64,000 nucleotides of DNA from Alnus glutinosa. Lineage: Eukaryota > Streptophyta > Magnoliopsida > Fagales > Betulaceae. This document shows, one piece after another, positions 22,630 to 32,915 of this stretch. The position numbers and the translations under genes are program-made. Under the pieces are notes generated by a model. The model had not been told where the DNA came from. It saw nothing but the letters and a program-made list of their open reading frames with translations, and made no database searches. Within the stretch, counting starts at the first letter, position 1. Each line of letters starts with the position of its first letter. Location of the stretch: NCBI RefSeq assembly GCF_958979055.1, contig NC_084896.1, forward strand, positions 22,561,501 through 22,625,500, in the 5' to 3' direction.

Positions 22630-25600
22630 AGGGTTGGGGCTCCCTTAGACAGTTCATGATCTTCACCAGATGGTGAAGGAGAAGAAGCCCAAGCTTTTGT
22701 TTCTTATGGAAACAAAGCTCATGAATAAAAGTATGATGCAAGTGAAGTATAAGCTCGGTTTTTCAAGAATGTTCACAGTGGACCCTGTGGGGCGTAGTGG
22801 AGGGTTAGCATTATTTTGGCAAGATATAGAGGAGGTCACTATCCAAAACTTCTCCCTGAGACATATCAATGCTATGGTTACTCTCAGGGGGTTGGTCTAT
22901 TCATAGAAGTTCACAGGGTTCTATGGGAATCCAGATAGTGCGTTGTGTGGTGCTTCATGGAGCTTATTATCCCATCTTGGCCAGTTGACCCCTAACGATT
23001 GGCTATGTTTGGGTGATTTTAAAGAAATTGCTGATCAAACTGAAAAGGTGGGGGGAAGGATCCGAAATGAAGCACAAATGAGAGCTTTTCGGGGTACTCT
23101 GTCAGATTGTTTGCTTAATGACTTGGGATACAGAGGCTCCAAATTCACCTGGAGTAACAAAAGGTATTTAGGGGAGTTCATCAAGGAAAGGTTGGATAGG
23201 GCTCTAGCTACGGCTGGGTGGTGTGCCAATTTCCCATAAGCTTCCGTGGAGGTGATGGCTGCTCGAAGCTCTAATCATAGACCTCTCTGGGTTTCTTTCA
23301 CCTCTCCCCCAATCCGGATCCCCATAATTTTCAGATTTGAAGCAAGTTGGAATGTTAGTGAAGATTGTGCGGATGTGATTAAGAAGGCGCGGTCTGAAGT
23401 AGGGGATACTGGGTCATCTTCGAAAGCTGTTCTCCAGAAGCTACGACAATGTCAGCAGGCTCTCTCTTGCTGGAGTTCCTCCAAATTTGGCTCTTTTACA
23501 AGAACTCTGAAAGGCTTGACTAAAAGACTTAAGGGTTTACAAGATAAGGAGCATCCAAGTAATTTGGAGGAGATTAAACATCTACAATAGGAGATCCACC
23601 TGTTGATGGAGATGGAAGATCTTAGATGGAGGCAAAGAGCAAAGAGGAATGGGTATAAACATGGAGAGCGTAACACCCAGTATTTTCATGCTTGGGCCAC
23701 ACAAAGAAGGAGAACTAATTTCATTCGATCGATTATAGATCAGAATGGGCTTTCTTGGTCGAATCCAGAGGATATTGGAAGGGCTATCAATCAACATTTT
23801 CAGTCCCTGTTCACTACAGCAAATCCGGATGGTATTGAGGAAGTGCTCACAGAAGTCCAATCTCTGGTCACATCTAAGATGAATGCAGGGCTCACAAGGT
23901 GTTTCACACCTGAGGAGATTAATGATGCATTGGCTCAAATGCACCCTTTGAAAGCCCCTGGACCAGATGGTTTTGGGTTTTGTTTTTATCAGCAGCATTG
24001 GGACACAATTGGTGAAGAGGTTAGAAAGGCAGCTCTAAAATTTTTGAATAAAGGTACTTTTGACCCTTCATTCAATTCAACTTTTGTTGTTCTAATCCCT
24101 AAGGTCCATGATTCTGTTTTTGTGGGTGACTATCGCCCAATAAGTCTGTGCAACGTGATGTACAAACTAGTGGCAAAGGTGTTGGCCAACCGCTTAAAGA
24201 AGGTGCTACCGGCTCTCATATCCCCAAACCAAAGTGCCTTTGTTCCTGGCAGATTGATCACTGACAATATCATTGTGGCATATGAAACTCTCCATACCAT
24301 GAACACAAGAATGAAGGGGAAGAAAGGGTACATGGCAATGAAGTTGGATATGTGTAAAGCTTACGATAGGGTAGAGTGGGTTTTTCTAGAGAAGATGATG
24401 AGGAAGATGGGTTTCGCAGAACAATAGATCAAGCTAATAATGAACTGTGTTTCCACAGTCTCTATTCAGTTCTGATTAAAAATGGCCAGCCTATGGGACA
24501 GTTTCTTCCATCACGTGGACTTTGGCAAGGTGATCCACTCTCTCCTTATTTATTTTTGCTTTGTGCAGAGGGTCTTAGTGCTCTTATACAGACTACGAAG
24601 AGGGAAGGCAGGATATCGGGCGTGCCTATTGCAGTTGAAGGGACTAGGTTGAGCCATCTCTTCTTCACAGATGACAGCCTCCTCTTTTGTCGGGCAAACT
24701 CTATGGAATGGTCCACAATTCTGGAATTACTAAATTTATACGAGCGCGCTTCAGGCCAACAGTTGAATGCCGCCAAGACTTCTGTATTTTTTAGTAGGAA
24801 CACAAGGAATGATTTCAAAGAATGGGTGAGTTCTACTGCTGGTCTGTCAGCTGTCCAGGGTTTTGAGAAATATCTAGGGCTCCCAACTATGGTGGGAAGA
24901 TCAAAAACCAGATCTTTTGCCTCCCTTGTGAGCCGTGTTAGAAAGAAGTTGGAGGGATGGAAGGAAAAGTTCTTATCACAAGCTAGGAAAGAGGTTTTAC
25001 TCAAGGCAGTGGTGCAAGCTATTCCCATTTGTGCTATGAGTGTGTTTAAATTGCCCAAGACCTTGTGCAAGCAACTTAATTACCTTATGAGCAATTTCTG
25101 GTGGAACCATAATAGGGAGTCAAAAGGGGTGAGGTTGATTAATTGGAAACGGTTAGGGGTCGCTAAGCAACAAGCGGGAATGGATTTTCGTGATATAGAA
25201 GCCTTTAATCTTGCGTTGCTAGCAAGGCAAGGTTGGAGAATTCTCCAATATCTGGTGGCTACAATATTGAGAGAGAAACACTTTCCTTCGGATTCTTTTT
25301 GTACAGCTAGTATGGGCAATCGACCTTCTTATGGTTGGTGAAGTTTTTGTTATGGTAGGGAGACTTTGGAAGGAGGTCTTTGGTGGCGCGTTGGAAATGG
25401 AGAGAGCATTAAAGTTTGGAAAGATAAATGGCTCCCTTCTTCCTCAACTCCTCAGATCCTCTCCCCGGTGAATGGGCTGGATGAGGAGGCTAGGGTGAGT
25501 TCACTCATTGATCCGGGGTCTGGAGGGTGGAATATGCCTCTGCTCAGATCCATCTTTTCCCCATGGGAGGTGGAACTTATTGGAAGTATCCCTTTAAGCC

Positions 25601-26645
25601 CTTTGTGCAAACCAAACAAACTGACTTGGCAAGGCACTAGTCATGGATGTTTCTCTGTGAAAAGGGCTTATCATGTGGAGATTGTGAGGAGAATAGCATG
25701 CGATGGGGAGTCTTCTAGGAGAGCTACAAAAAATATTATGTGCAGGAAAATATGGTCCATCCTTGAGCTCCAGTGCTAAAACACTTTATTTAGAAGTTGT
25801 ACCACAATATTCTTCCAACTAAAGTAAATCTTTTTCACAAGAAAATTGTGACTAACCCTCTATGTCCTTTGTGTTCAACAGAGGTGGAAATGAGCTGTCA
25901 TAGTATTTGGAGTTGCCCCTCTGCTGTGGCGGTTTGGCAAGATGCTAATCGAAAAGTCCAAAAACTCTCCACTATAGCTAATGAAGGATGGGAACTTGTG
26001 GAGCAATTATGGGGCAAACTGGAGGAGGATGAGTTTGTAGAAGCCATGACAATTGCCCGGTTGCTGTGGATGAGAAGAAATAAGTGGGTTTTTTATGGCC
26101 AATTTTCCCCCCCAGTACAAGTTCTGAAGCAAGCTCGTGAAGCAATGGACTCCTTTGCAATCACTCATACTCCATCGACACAGGCAGTTCAGGTACCAGT
26201 CAGATGCATGCTAAAGTGGATCAAGCCAATCCAAGGAGAAGTGAAATGCAACTGGGATGCTGCCATAAATTCTAAGAATAGGTGCATGGGGGTGGGAGTG
26301 GTGGTAAGGGATGACAAGGGAAGAGATGTAGCTGCTAAGGCTCGGTTTTTTCCAAGTATAGTCAACCCAACTGTGGCTGAATCTATGGGGGCTTGGCAGG
26401 CTGTGGTTATGTGCTGTGATATGAGATTTCCACAAGTAGTCTTTGAGGGGGACTCATGGAATGTAGTGTCAGCACTCAACAAAGAAGACCCATGTTGGTC
26501 CTCCTTTGGCCAAATCATTGAGGATATAAGAGCCAAGCTTCAAGATATACCTTCTGTAAGGGTGCAACATGTGCCGAGAGAAGCGAATAATGTGACCCAT
26601 TCATTGGCCAAAGCTGTTGTTTCACAAATGCTGGATAATTCCTAG
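22604..26645 (+). pseudogene. LINE ORF2 (endonuclease, reverse transcriptase, RNase H), copy 1
   Basis: Starts MSCLSWNCRGLG, the APE-type endonuclease beginning, with a TAG at codon 15. Other endonuclease motifs are FLMETK, LGDFKEI (usual form GDFNEI, so a key Asn is changed) and SNHRPL. Reverse transcriptase motifs follow: LKAPGPDGFG, YRPISLCNVMYKLVAKVLAN, MKLDMCKAYDRVEW, QGDPLSPYLF and FFTDDSLLF (usual FADD). A zf-RVT segment (about 25,600-25,930) and a C-terminal RNase H (CNWDAAINSK, VVRDDKGRD, EGDSWNVVSALN; 26,240-26,630) complete it. Multiple stops and frameshifts, including TGA at 25,339, make it inactive. Confidence 0.88.
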
Positions 26646-26745
26646 ATAGAGGAATGCCCTTCTTTTATTCAAAGTTGTGTACTTAGAACTAGCTTTATAA
26701 TGATATTCATCATTTCCCAAAAAAAAAAAAAAAAAAAAAAATGAT

Positions 26746-28317
26746 CACACCATAACAAATATAGTCATCTAACTCATCTCCATGGAAGGTGCATGATAAC
26801 TTCCACGGAGGTTAGAAGAGAAACAATTGCATTATGTCCTATAAATTAAGGGGGTTAGAGAACAAATTTCATTCATCAATTCTCTCACATCAATCCATTA
26901 TCTTTGCATTGATGTGAGAGTGAAATTTAAAAAAAAAAAAAATTGAAAGATAGATACACTACATTGACACTTTTTAAAGTTTATATATGGAGAACAACAA
27001 TGATTTCATTGAGTTCCAACCAAAATCTATTATAAGTAGATTATGAGAAACAACATTGATTCGTTAGTTATATTTTTAATTAGTTTTTGTTCAAATTTGT
27101 TTTTAATTCTAAAGGAAAATGATAAAGTAGGAGGTTTCTTCATATGGAAAAAGGAAGAGCATGTGATTTATTTTGAAGTGTGCACCACCTTCTACTTTGC
27201 ATGAAGCTTACCGCCAAGTAGTGTTCATGTCCAAGGGGGAAGTTTATGCAACTTTAAGTTGCTTAATTAAAATGGTGACATTAGCAACTTTTTAACATTC
27301 TAAGTACTTGGTAATAAATAAAATAAAACAAATTATGTCATCTTGTTGTATATTCCACTTACAACAAGAAAGACAACATGTTACCCTGCCTCTCTGAAGA
27401 AAAAGAAAAAGAAAAAATGTAAACGATCATAATCCCTTATTATGTCAATAGAGGCGTGAGAAGGGAAAAGACCAGAATAAGAGTTAAGAGGAAAGGTTAA
27501 TTTGATGGTGTCATTAATTGGATCGATGGATGAAAAAATGTTACATGTCTTGTGGGGAGACACGTACATTACCCCAAAAAATTTCAATAAATTTTACTCC
27601 TAATTTTTTTTTTTTTTTTTTTTTTTAATTTTGCCTCTTCAATTTTTTTATTTTTTTATTTTATTTATTTTTTTTTTTTTTTTAATTTGGCCCTATATTC
27701 ATAAGGCTGGTCCGCCACTGCATTACACCCATCAATCCTATATAGATTGTGTTTTAACTTCTCTTTTTTGGACGTGACGTGCAGGGGAGGGCCATGCCAT
27801 GTGGATTTATTTTGGAAAACTTTTTGCAAAGCTAGCCGCCAGAATATTTGAGTCAAGTCTACGCATAAAAGCCTTAGATAATGCCATAATAGTATGTTTG
27901 CTAACGTGTTTTAAGGGATATTTTTTATTATTAGTTTGAAAGAGTATTTTGGCGTGATATAAAAGTTAAATTATTTTTATATTTTTATAAGTATATTATA
28001 TTTGAGTTGTTTATTCATATTTTTATTTTGAAAAGATAAAATCAAAGATTGAAAACAAAAATTTTAATTAACAAACAAAAATGTAACAGTAAAAATCAAT
28101 CATTAAATCAACACCTGTAAAACAAAATAAATAAATAAATAAATAAGCACTAATTTTCACCGTCACGTCTTCCTAACTGTATACCAATCGTACAACAATT
28201 TACTAAATAAGATTATTTCTTATTAATACCACATGACTTAGCTTTTAGCTTTGCACTTTAGGAGAGTGACCAAAATAACATTTTCCACGAGAAAGAACGA
28301 AAAGGAAAGAAAGACAA

Positions 28318-28368
<51 letters not shown>

Positions 28369-28754
28369 TAATACTACACATCATCCCTTTGTCCTCCTTT
28401 TGTCACCTCAAAATTGATGTGGCTCTTAAAATTACCATTGGATTTATGATAGATCACTATTGGATTTTGATCCAATGGTGATTTTAAGAGCCACATCAAT
28501 TTTGGGGTGACAAAAGAAGGACAAGAGGATAATGTGTAGCATTACTCTCTCTATATATATATATATATCCATGCCGCGATTTCTGATTGTAAATTTCCAA
28601 TGGGATGTGGAAAAAAAAAATCCCAACCTTCTTTTCTTTTGAATTTTCTTTGTCTTTAATAGGACATGTTTGATGCTTAAGGGGTTGTTTGAGTAGACGA
28701 ATTTTTTGTATTGTTTTAATTTGTATTATTCTTTATTGTTTTCAAATTTGCGAA

Positions 28755-28824
<70 letters not shown>

Positions 28825-29302
28825 GAAAGGTGAATTAAATTGAAAAAGTAAAATGAAAAAACGAAAAATAAAAAATAAAAAATTATCTCTAAATTCTAAA
28901 AACCAAAAACTGAAAAAAAAAATAATAATAATAATAACTTATGGAGATGAAAAATGACATTTAACTTATCATATATGTGGATCGATGCAGAATTTGTAAT
29001 GTTGCTTGCGAGGAAGAGAAAAAAGAAGAAAAATCAATAAAATAGATAGCATTGTATTGTTGAGTTTTGTTCTATAAAAGTCTTAATTCATCCAAAAAAA
29101 AAAATTAATTAATTAAGCATGCAAGAAAATAAAATAATAATAATAATAATAATTAACCATGCATGCCATACAGCTTCAATACGTAGAGATGAATTAGAAT
29201 TATAGAAATATAGGGGAAAATAAGAGATAAATTGAAAAGAGAAAGAAATAATTAAATTGATGGAAGAACTTGTAGAATCATTCTCCTTTGTTTCTTCATT
29301 TA
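26746..29302. other. Spacer: end of unit 1 and start of unit 2 upstream region
   Basis: AT-rich and non-coding. 27,130-27,310 is also found upstream of PR-1 copy D (61,230-61,430). 27,345-27,420 recurs at 63,717-63,780. Poly-T/poly-A tracts lie at 27,607-27,685 and (AT)n tracts at 28,321-28,365 and 28,761-28,820. A MITE lies at 28,366. No gene is supported. Confidence 0.6.
28366..28547. mobile_element. 182 bp MITE with long inverted repeats (unit 2 only)
   Basis: GAGTAATACTACACATCAT at the left pairs with ATAATGTGTAGCATTACTC at the right. The arms continue inward through TTGATGTGGCTCTTAAAAT, so nearly the whole element folds on itself. It lies in an (AT)n tract. Units 1 and 3 lack it at the matching place. 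The family resembles the foldback at 4,889. Confidence 0.7.
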
Positions 29303-30570
29303 GGTCTTGTTTGGTTCGTGAAATAGCTTCTTGGAATAAAATGATTATTCCTATAAAATAATCATTCATTTGTTTGGCAGGGCATATTCCTTTACGAAAA
29401 GGAATAGTTATTATTAAAGGAATGAACTACATTTTCTAGAAAAATTACTTATTAGTTTCTATTTTCTTTCTATTTTTCATTTTTTTTTTTAAAAAAAAAA
29501 AGGGAAAAAAAGAATTCCAAAACCCCTTTACATCGTGGTGGACATGCTCTCCTCCGTCTGGTACTCCCGTATCAGGTGGTAGTACATTATCTGCTCCGGG
29601 GAGCCCGGTTCGCTCAGCTGGTCTGTCGTCAGCTTAGCCATGGCTTCGTCATTCGGTGCCAGAACAGTCAGCACGTAACCCTCTGAGTCTGAGACCAACC
29701 GGCCCATCTCGTTGGCCAAGGAGGTCAGGTTCACCAAAATATCGGCCATCTCGTTGTACCCACCGTAGTGTAGGAGGGTCTGGATGAAGTCCTTGACCTG
29801 GGCCTCTGTGTTGAACTGGTGGTGAGGCCCGCCGGTCTCGGGGCCGGTTTTTTCAGGCGATGCATCCTGAGGTCGACTTCGGGGGCTCCCTGGGGTTTGA
29901 TGGCGGAGATGGAACGGATGCTCCGGCGGTTGTTGAAGTTGTCCTGGACGGACTGGGGAATTAGGAGCCGTTCGATTCCGTGTATCACGCCGTCGGGTCG
30001 GGTCACCGAGTCCGGGTGGATCACCTTGGAGCATCGTTCCTGGGAGCGAAGATGGTGATGTTGTCAACAGTCTCTTCCAGCGTCTGCAAGAGCAAAGCCT
30101 TCTCCACCAGCTCGGCCACTTCCGTGTAATGCGAGTCCAGCAGAGTCATCAGGACCGAGTTGGAGCTTATCTGGCCGGTGCCCGACCCAGAGGACGACCT
30201 TGGGTCGGAAGATTCAGGCAAAGCAAGGCATATTCCGACCACGAGACAAAGATAAGATATGGACAGTACTAGCTTTGAGGTGGGGGTGGCATAATCCGTG
30301 GGTGGCTGGCCAGTTGGTCGGCCACCCACCGGTTTTTAATTTTTTATTTATTTATTTATTTTATAATTTGAATTTTTTCTTTTTAACTTTTTTTTATAAA
30401 AAAATAATGTGAAATTTTTTTAATAATTTTAATTGGATTCCAATTAAAGTACGTAAATTGTTACCAAACTAAAGAATAAGAATAATCATTTCATTCCACT
30501 CCTTTTTATTTTCTAGTAATAACTATTCTATTTTTTAATAGAATACTCATTCCGTAAATCAAACAAGACC
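29303..30570 (-). mobile_element. PIF/Harbinger-like non-autonomous element with captured gene fragment (unit 2 only)
   Basis: The ends are GGTCTTGTTTGGTTC and CAAACAAGACC (inverted), flanked by TTA on both sides (29,300-29,302 and 30,571-30,573). Units 1 and 3 have no insertion; unit 1 reads CATTTAGTATTTGG at the matching site (about 1,949). A 3 bp TTA duplication and G-rich terminal repeats fit PIF/Harbinger (Tourist) elements. It has no transposase but holds a GC-rich stretch (29,530-30,300) derived from a fasciclin-like gene. Confidence 0.8.
29528..30329 (-). pseudogene. Captured, rearranged fasciclin-like arabinogalactan protein fragment
   Basis: The minus strand encodes pieces of a FAS1 protein of the FLA15-18 type. 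They are a signal-peptide-like part followed by SNSVLMTLLDSHYTEVAELV and NITIFAPRND. In another frame come VIHPDSVTRPDGVIHGIERL and APEVDLRMHRLKKPAP. In a third frame come VKDFIQTLLHYGGYNEMADI, GYVLTVLAPNDEAMAKL and EQIMYYHLIREYQTEESM. These are the first and second fasciclin regions with internal deletions and at least two frame changes; the C-terminal end is missing. Such proteins sit at the cell surface and help in wall and adhesion functions. GC content contrasts with the AT-rich neighbours. Lying wholly inside a Harbinger-like element, it is a transduplicated fragment with no normal function expected. Confidence 0.8.
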
Positions 30571-30729
30571 TTAATATTTGGTTATAAATACACGAATCAA
30601 TCTCTAGCTTCTATCGTCATTTGGTTATATTACTCAATGATCTCATTAATTAATACAAAAAAAAAATCTATATTTTTCTTTATTTAAGTGATGCTTTTAA
30701 AATATGTAGCAATATCTCACACCAACACC

Positions 30730-31799
30730 CAGGGCCGGCTCAATACATTTTGGGGCCTTAGGCGAAAAGTTTAAATGATACATTTTTAAAAAAAATAAAT
30801 AAATATTAATTAATTTAAAAAACAGAATGGTAAAACTTGATTTGTCAAAGGAAAGACAAATTAGTGTTAGAATGTTTCCTAAAACCGAATAAAAAAAATT
30901 AATGTAATTGATTAATTGAGTTTTGGTAATTTGTTTTTTTTTAATCACTAATCAGATATGGAATGATTTTAAGGACTTGAATGATAAGTTATTGGAAAAT
31001 AATAAAAATTGAGAAGAGAGAAATTCAAATTCAAATAAGACTTGAATAGGGAAAATGAGATAAAAAATAAAAACTTATAAAGAATAGGATTTAAAATGAA
31101 AACTTAGAGACTTTTCATCTTCTTAGTATTTATTTTTTATTTTTTTCATTTTATTTTGATTCTTGAAAGTTGGACTTAACACCTTCAATTTTTTGAACAT
31201 TGAAGCCTTCAATTTTTAATGTGAGTAATTAAGACCTTCAATTTAGGAGCTTTCATATCTCATTAATTCTATTTTGAACGTTCAAAGAAATTGAAGGCCT
31301 TTAATGCAGAGACTTTCCATATCTCATAAGTCACAAGTCGTTAGTAATTAGACGTACAAAAAATTAAAGGCCTTTAATTTAGACTTTTCATATCTCACAA
31401 GTCGTTGGTGATTAATTAAGGCCTGAATTTATTTTATTTTATTTTTTTAAACCTGCAGTTTTTTGACGGGAGAAGGCCCCTAGGCAGCATATTTTAAAGC
31501 ATTGGCATTACCGGAAACAATGCTTTGATGATTCGTCTTTTTGTAAGCACTTTTTTTCTTAAAATAAATCTTCATTAATTGGGGCCTTATTAAATTGGGC
31601 CCTGCATTATATTATTGCCTTTTTTAATTTTATTTTTACCAAGATTTGTGGCCTTATTTAAGTGTATTGATCATATTTAAGGCCTTAATTTTTATTTTTT
31701 TTAGAAATAAATCTCTATTAATATTTTTAAATTAGGGGCCTTATTAAATCGGGGGCCTTAGGTGGTCGCCTAATCCGCCTAAGCCTCTAGCCGGCCCTG
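30730..31799. mobile_element. hAT-like non-autonomous element (unit 2 only)
   Basis: The ends CAGGGCCGGCT and AGCCGGCCCTG are inverted repeats, flanked by 8 bp CCAACACC (30,722-30,729) and CCTACACC (31,800-31,807), seven of eight matching. Eight-base target duplications and CAGGG ends are typical of hAT elements. The 1,070 bp interior has no open frame of note but contains repeated AAGGCCTTTAAT-type stretches. Absent from units 1 and 3 (near 2,108 and 57,787). Confidence 0.75.
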
Positions 31800-32250
31800 C
31801 CTACACCCTAGAATAGGATTCTCTCAATTTCAAATGAAATTGATACTATACATTTTATGGTTAAAATTTAAAGTCGATGCATATAATGGTATACATAATT
31901 TCACGTTATTTAAATTTTTAAAAGATGTGTCAACTTTAACTTTATATATACCGTTAAATGCATCAACTTCAAATCCTGACATTTTAGTTGAAATAGATAA
32001 TTTAAATGAAATTGAGTGGATCATATTCCCCTAGTGCTAATAAGGGACCAAGAAATTAATCCTGACTATGAACAGTATGTGGTCCATGTGCATGCATGCG
32101 TCCAAGGAAAAAAAAAAAAAAAAAAAAAGGGTAGTGAAAGCATTGCACAAGTGGAAGAAACTGATAGATATCTAGTGCAACGATCCGCTGCAATTTTTAG
32201 GGTATTACACAGTGCAATACATTTATCTGGATTGTTCATTTAAAATGAAT

Positions 32251-32256
32251 GGTCAA
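32251..32256 (-). promoter_or_regulatory. W-box core upstream of PR-1 copy B
   Basis: GGTCAA (TTGACC on the minus strand) is kept at the position equivalent to 2,545. The more distal motif of copy A (2,378) reads CCTGACTA here (about 32,061), so one WRKY-type site is lost. Functional meaning is inferred. Confidence 0.4.
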
Positions 32257-32350
32257 GATCATGACAAATGTAGTTTATCATAATAATAAATAAATTAAAA
32301 GAAAAAAAGAAAGAAAAAGATGCAAAATCTTCATATTACACTAACATTCC

Positions 32351-32358
32351 TATATATA
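32351..32358 (+). promoter_or_regulatory. TATA box of PR-1 copy B
   Basis: TATATATA lies 82 bp before the ATG, in a block shared with copies A and C (CATTCC before it, CATGCATGCTTC after it). Confidence 0.65.
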
Positions 32359-32432
32359 CCCCCCATGCATGCTTCATTTTGTATCATCCCCCTTGTAAGG
32401 TTTCGCTTTGCAAGATCTAGAGAAAACCCAAT

Positions 32433-32915
32433 ATGGGAATCAGCAAGATTTCGCAAGCCATTGTTTGTGTCCTCAGTTTAACCATGGTCCATCTCTCCTG
32501 TGCCCAAAACACACCTCAAGACTACATAAATGCTCACAACACAGCTCGATCACAGGTGGGCGTCGGACGTATAACATGGGACGCAAACCTAGCCGCTTAT
32601 GCCAAGAACTACGCTAATAAACTTACGGGTGATTGCAGACTTGTGCACTCCGGTGGTCCTTACGGTGAGAACCTTGCAGGGAGTAGCGGTGACCTCACGG
32701 GTGCGGCTGCGGTGGGCTTGTGGGTAAAAGAAAAGTCCAACTATAACTACAACTCTAATTCATGCGTTGGTGGAGAGTGCCTTCATTATACTCAGGTGGT
32801 TTGGCGAAATTCTGTACGTCTAGGGTGTGCTAAAGTGAGATGCAACAATGGAGGCACGATCATCAGCTGCAATTATGATCCCCGAGGCAACTATATCGGC
32901 CAGCGACCTTACTAA
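32433..32915 (+). CDS. PR1: Pathogenesis-related protein 1 (PR-1), copy B
   Basis: 160 residues, intact and intronless, with the same signal peptide (1-24) and the same six cysteines as copy A. Differences from A include P46R, F56Y, Q58K, QR to KL at 63-64, D95G, R99K and FIG to IIS before the last cysteine. The C-terminal peptide reads [11 protein letters not shown]. Changes fall mainly on the CAP surface; H72, E79, E100 and H118 are kept. Poly-A signals AATAAA lie at about 33,027 and 33,035. The upstream region carries hAT-like and Harbinger-like insertions about 0.6 and 1.9 kb before the gene, which may alter its regulation relative to copy A. Confidence 0.95.
   Translation: MGISKISQAIVCVLSLTMVHLSCAQNTPQDYINAHNTARSQVGVGRITWDANLAAYAKNYANKLTGDCRLVHSGGPYGENLAGSSGDLTGAAAVGLWVKEKSNYNYNSNSCVGGECLHYTQVVWRNSVRLGCAKVRCNNGGTIISCNYDPRGNYIGQRPY

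Larger units (their letters stand above)
20863..26740 (+). mobile_element. L1-type LINE retrotransposon, copy 1
   Basis: A non-LTR element of about 5.9 kb with two overlapping coding regions and a terminal poly-A run (about 26,719-26,740). ATGAT occurs at 20,858-20,862 and again at 26,741-26,745; unit 3 has a single ATGAT at 60,044-60,048 in otherwise matching flanks, marking the insertion point. A five-base duplication is short for a LINE and the left flank has two extra bases, so the boundary is good to a few bases. All frames carry stops, so this copy is inactive. Confidence 0.85.
618..27430. repeat. Segmental duplication, unit 1 (about 26.8 kb)
   Basis: The block is repeated in direct orientation at about 27,431-55,440 with very high identity across coding and non-coding DNA: PR-1, CACTA, spacer and LINE in the same order. 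The left boundary is where similarity to 27,430 onward starts (TTATTATGTCAAT followed by the GGGAAAAGA stretch). The right boundary is the matching point at the start of unit 2. Differences are mainly copy-specific insertions and deletions, listed separately. Confidence 0.85.

Noticed and set aside
22232-26536. Long minus-strand frames across the LINE
   Set aside because: They are shadows of ORF1 and ORF2; the plus strand carries the endonuclease, reverse transcriptase and RNase H motifs.
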